NCBI GenBank assembly: GCA_964572225.1
Contig: CAZNFR010000132.1
Location: forward strand, 1-7,015
From: CAZNFR01 sp964572225
GTDB lineage: Bacteria; Bacteroidota; Bacteroidia; Bacteroidales; GCA-2748055
DNA length: 7,015 nucleotides
Direction: 5' to 3'
Position 1 is the stretch's first letter; the number at the start of each line of letters is the position of its first letter. A model generated the notes under the pieces. That model was given only the letters and a program-made list of their open reading frames with translations. It ran no database searches and was not told the origin of the DNA. Shown piece by piece: positions 4,168 to 7,015 of the stretch. A program made the translations under genes and the position numbers.

Positions 4168-7015
4168 ATGGATTTAACGGAAAGATATCACAAATGTTTC
4201 CTGGTGGTTGTGGGTTTTATAATGTTGAATTTGTTTCTCATTCCACCGCTTCAGGCGCAAACCGAAAGTTATAAGTTTGAGCACTTTTCAAATGAAGACG
4301 GGCTATCTCAAAATATGGTTTATTCCATTATACAGGATCACAAGGGCTTTATGTGGTTTGGGACAGGGGATGGCTTAAATCGTTATAACGGTTATGAGTT
4401 CAAAACATACAATCACGTACCGGGAGATTCGCTTTCCTTAACGGACAATGCCATTCATGCGCTTTTTGAGGACAGTAGAAAGAATTTGTGGGCAGGTGCT
4501 GTGGGTCTGAACCTTTATGACAGAAAGATGGACCGGTTTTTACAGGTGGTAAAACCTGAGCAAGTTGATCCCGATTTACAATATTTTGAAATTAAAGATA
4601 TAGTTGAGGACCAAAACGGAGATATTTGGTTCAGCATAAATGGCATAGGCGTATTCCGGCTGGATCTGCAGGAAATCGATAGTTCGGGTGGATGGATTGG
4701 ATATCAAATTCAGAAAATGAGACTGACTGGACCCTATCCGTTCCCGGAAAAGTTCATGGAAACATGGGAAGGAATGGAGACGATTAATCTGTTGTTCGTC
4801 GACCGGACACTGTGGATCGCTGCTGAAAAAGAAATTCTTTCTCTGGATATCCTTGAGAATGGGTTTTATCCGGAGCCCGGCCAGAATCTGATCAAAACGC
4901 TGGATATAAATTTTCCCTCCGAAACAGGATTGTTTTATGACCTGTATTACGATGAACAGGGGTCTGTCTGGATCGGGACAAACAGGGCGTTAATTCAGCT
5001 TTCCAAACAGTTCAATCAAACAGCCATTTATTATTATTCTGAGGAAGAACTTTATTTTACAGAAAATTGGAAGGGAATCCCTAAAAAAATAACGAATGAT
5101 GCATATGGAAATTTATGGATTGCCACATTTGAGGGTGTAATCACTTTTAACATGGAAACGAAGGAGTTCGGACACATAAGGCAAAATGCAGGTTTCAACG
5201 AAGGTTTGAGTTTTGACAATATAACTACCGTTTACACAGACAAAGGCAATGTTGTATGGATTGGAACAGCGGGAACAGGCATTGACAGGTATATAGGATA
5301 CAGTAAGAAATTTAAACATTTCCTCTCCAAAATTCAAACCAACAAGATTTACAGTGTGTACGATCTGGTAAGTTTTTCAGAATCCGATTTGTGGTTTTCG
5401 GCCATGGGAGGGAAATTATTTCATTTTGACAGAGCCACCTGGCGCTGCAAAGAAATAAAAAAACCAGATAAAAACACCGAATGGATCATAAATGATATAA
5501 GCATTGACCATCATGGGAAGATCTGGATTGTCACCGATTTTCTTCTCGCACATTTGGATCCTGTAACCGAGATGGTTCAGACTTTTCCACTTGTAAACCG
5601 GAAGGTAAATGAAATTTTTTCCTCAGATTCTGTTCACTCCCTTTTTATAGATCCTAAAGAAAATTTATGGCTCTGTAATGCACATACTCTAAAACGTTTT
5701 GATCCTGAATCGGGATTTGTATACAGTCATGATTTCGAAGGTTTAAAACTAAATAGAGTAAATACTTTTCTGCGTGCTGAAAATGGAGTGTTCTGGATAG
5801 CAAGCTTAAATGGTTTACTCAAATATAATATGGATACTGAAGATCTGGTATTATATCAAGCCAAGACAGATTGCGCTGGTTATTTGCAAAGTGATAACGT
5901 TACCAGCATCCTGCCCGATCCCATAGAACCTGATCTTTATATCTGGATTGGCACAGGAGGAGGAGGGTTACACCGGATGGATATACAATCTGAGACCTTT
6001 CAGGTTTACGATATGAACGATGGCTTGCCAAATAATTATATCTATGGAATTCTTGCAGATGATGCAGGGAAGCTTTGGATAAGTACCAATCAAGGGCTAT
6101 CATGTTTTGATCCTGAAAATATTACGTTTAAAAATTACACATTGAGCGATGGCATTCAGGATGATGAATTTAATTCTCGCTCCTATTATAAAGGTGAAAC
6201 CGGAGAAATGTTCTTCGGAGGTATAAACGGCATAAGCGCATTTTACCCCCAGGAAATAAAGCCGAATCCTTATGTTCCAGATGTCGTTATTACCGATTTC
6301 CAAATATCATACAACCCTGTCATTCCAGGCACTCAAAACTCTCCTTTAAAATACACCATCTCTGAGACCGAATCAATCCGTTTGGATTACAATCAAAGAA
6401 ATATTGCTTTCTCTTTTGCTGCCATGGATTTTAGTAATCCGGATAAGAACCAGTTTCGGTATATGCTTGAGGGATTCAACGATGAGTGGATTGATGCCCA
6501 CTCGGAAAATCATGCCACGTATACCAACCTTCCTCATGGTAAATATATCTTCAGGGTGCAGGGGTCAAATAACGATGGGATATTTAATGAATCAGGGACT
6601 TCAATCAGGGTTCATATTGCGAGACCCTTGTGGAAAAAATGGTGGGCCTACCTTTTGTATACCCTCCTGGCAGGGCTGGGTGGATTTGCCATGTATACAT
6701 ATTTTGATCAAAAAAGACGGATGCAGAGAAAAATATTGGAGGAGCAATTAAAAGCTGAGCAGATTGCAGAACTCGAAGAAATTAAATCGCAGTTCTTTGC
6801 CAATATCTCACATGAATTCCGTACCCCAATAAATCTGATACGAGGGCGGGTAGAGGAGATGCTGGATCAGGTGAAACGATACGACTTCAGGGAAAACATG
6901 ATCTCGATTGATCAGAATGCAGTGCAACTTCTTGATCTTGTAGAAGAAATACTTGATTTAACCCGGCTGGAATCCAATAGCGTGAAGTTGAACCTAAAGT
7001 CAGGGGATCTCATTT
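4168..7015 (+). CDS. hybrid two-component system sensor/regulator (HTCS), N-terminal 949 residues
   Basis: The frame runs without a stop from the ATG at 4168 to the window edge; an in-frame TAG at 4132 limits upstream starts. A signal peptide (residues 1-30, ending PLQA) is followed by about 14 Reg_prop-type blades between residues 45 and 700, seen as repeated D..G..W.GT..GL motifs such as GFMWFGTGDGLNRY, GSVWIGT, VVWIGTAGTGIDRY, IWIGTGGGGLHRM and KLWISTNQGLSCF. That suggests two seven-bladed propellers. A Y_Y_Y domain follows (about 755-818, with FRYMLEGFNDEWI and LPHGKYIFRVQGSN). Then come a transmembrane helix (about 825-846), a short linker helix, and a HisKA H-box FFANISHEFRTP with the phospho-accepting His882. 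Known HTCS proteins continue with HATPase, receiver and AraC-type DNA-binding domains, which would lie beyond this window. The family senses periplasmic ligands, often glycan fragments, and controls nearby genes. Here the ligand and target are unknown. If the C-terminus lacked receiver and HTH parts it would be a plain propeller histidine kinase. Confidence 0.93.
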   Translation, partial: MDLTERYHKCFLVVVGFIMLNLFLIPPLQAQTESYKFEHFSNEDGLSQNMVYSIIQDHKGFMWFGTGDGLNRYNGYEFKTYNHVPGDSLSLTDNAIHALFEDSRKNLWAGAVGLNLYDRKMDRFLQVVKPEQVDPDLQYFEIKDIVEDQNGDIWFSINGIGVFRLDLQEIDSSGGWIGYQIQKMRLTGPYPFPEKFMETWEGMETINLLFVDRTLWIAAEKEILSLDILENGFYPEPGQNLIKTLDINFPSETGLFYDLYYDEQGSVWIGTNRALIQLSKQFNQTAIYYYSEEELYFTENWKGIPKKITNDAYGNLWIATFEGVITFNMETKEFGHIRQNAGFNEGLSFDNITTVYTDKGNVVWIGTAGTGIDRYIGYSKKFKHFLSKIQTNKIYSVYDLVSFSESDLWFSAMGGKLFHFDRATWRCKEIKKPDKNTEWIINDISIDHHGKIWIVTDFLLAHLDPVTEMVQTFPLVNRKVNEIFSSDSVHSLFIDPKENLWLCNAHTLKRFDPESGFVYSHDFEGLKLNRVNTFLRAENGVFWIASLNGLLKYNMDTEDLVLYQAKTDCAGYLQSDNVTSILPDPIEPDLYIWIGTGGGGLHRMDIQSETFQVYDMNDGLPNNYIYGILADDAGKLWISTNQGLSCFDPENITFKNYTLSDGIQDDEFNSRSYYKGETGEMFFGGINGISAFYPQEIKPNPYVPDVVITDFQISYNPVIPGTQNSPLKYTISETESIRLDYNQRNIAFSFAAMDFSNPDKNQFRYMLEGFNDEWIDAHSENHATYTNLPHGKYIFRVQGSNNDGIFNESGTSIRVHIARPLWKKWWAYLLYTLLAGLGGFAMYTYFDQKRRMQRKILEEQLKAEQIAELEEIKSQFFANISHEFRTPINLIRGRVEEMLDQVKRYDFRENMISIDQNAVQLLDLVEEILDLTRLESNSVKLNLKSGDLI

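Noticed and set aside
6404..6751. A 115-codon + strand frame near the right end.
   Set aside because: It is out of frame with the HTCS gene, whose Y_Y_Y, transmembrane and H-box segments are continuous across the same bases.

Overview
The window reads as chromosomal DNA from a member of the Bacteroidota, probably a free-living or marine/sediment Bacteroidia relative. The order-level guess is inference. The evidence is the gene content (TonB-like proteins with the FNGG...YP...NGI...PGKQRGKPV domain, a hybrid two-component sensor with two periplasmic beta-propellers, an outer-membrane barrel protein), the absence of Shine-Dalgarno sequences before the starts, and promoter-like TAnnTTTG boxes. 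All recognised genes lie on the + strand.

Layout. Positions 1-515 hold the 3' part of a TonB-family gene cut by the window edge. A 145-base spacer with a 10-bp inverted repeat leads to a second, paralogous TonB-family gene (661-1350), closed by a strong intrinsic terminator (1372-1400). A secreted calcium-loop beta-propeller protein related to family 11 rhamnogalacturonan lyases follows (1457-2908). Next is an outer-membrane beta-barrel gene (2990-3654) interrupted by two frameshifts, both explained by one extra base in a homopolymer. A tRNA-Ala(GGC) with its own promoter sits at 3769-3842. About 325 bases without a recognisable gene follow, carrying a hairpin, an 11-bp tandem repeat and a spaced 10-bp direct repeat. 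From 4168 to the right edge runs a very long gene, open for 949 codons without a stop: the sensor, Y_Y_Y, transmembrane and HisKA parts of a hybrid two-component system (HTCS) regulator, truncated by the window.

How the parts relate. The TonB pair belongs to cell-envelope energy coupling or a related envelope role. The propeller protein, the barrel and the HTCS are all exported or membrane proteins of types common in Bacteroidota glycan use. However, each unit appears to be transcribed separately, no SusC/SusD pair is visible, and nothing here proves a joint pathway. I saw no CRISPR array, insertion sequence, phage module or clearly new multi-gene system. The points most worth checking are the doubly frameshifted barrel gene, the stand-alone PL11-like propeller, the acidic linkers of the tandem TonB paralogs, and the repeats between the tRNA and the HTCS gene.
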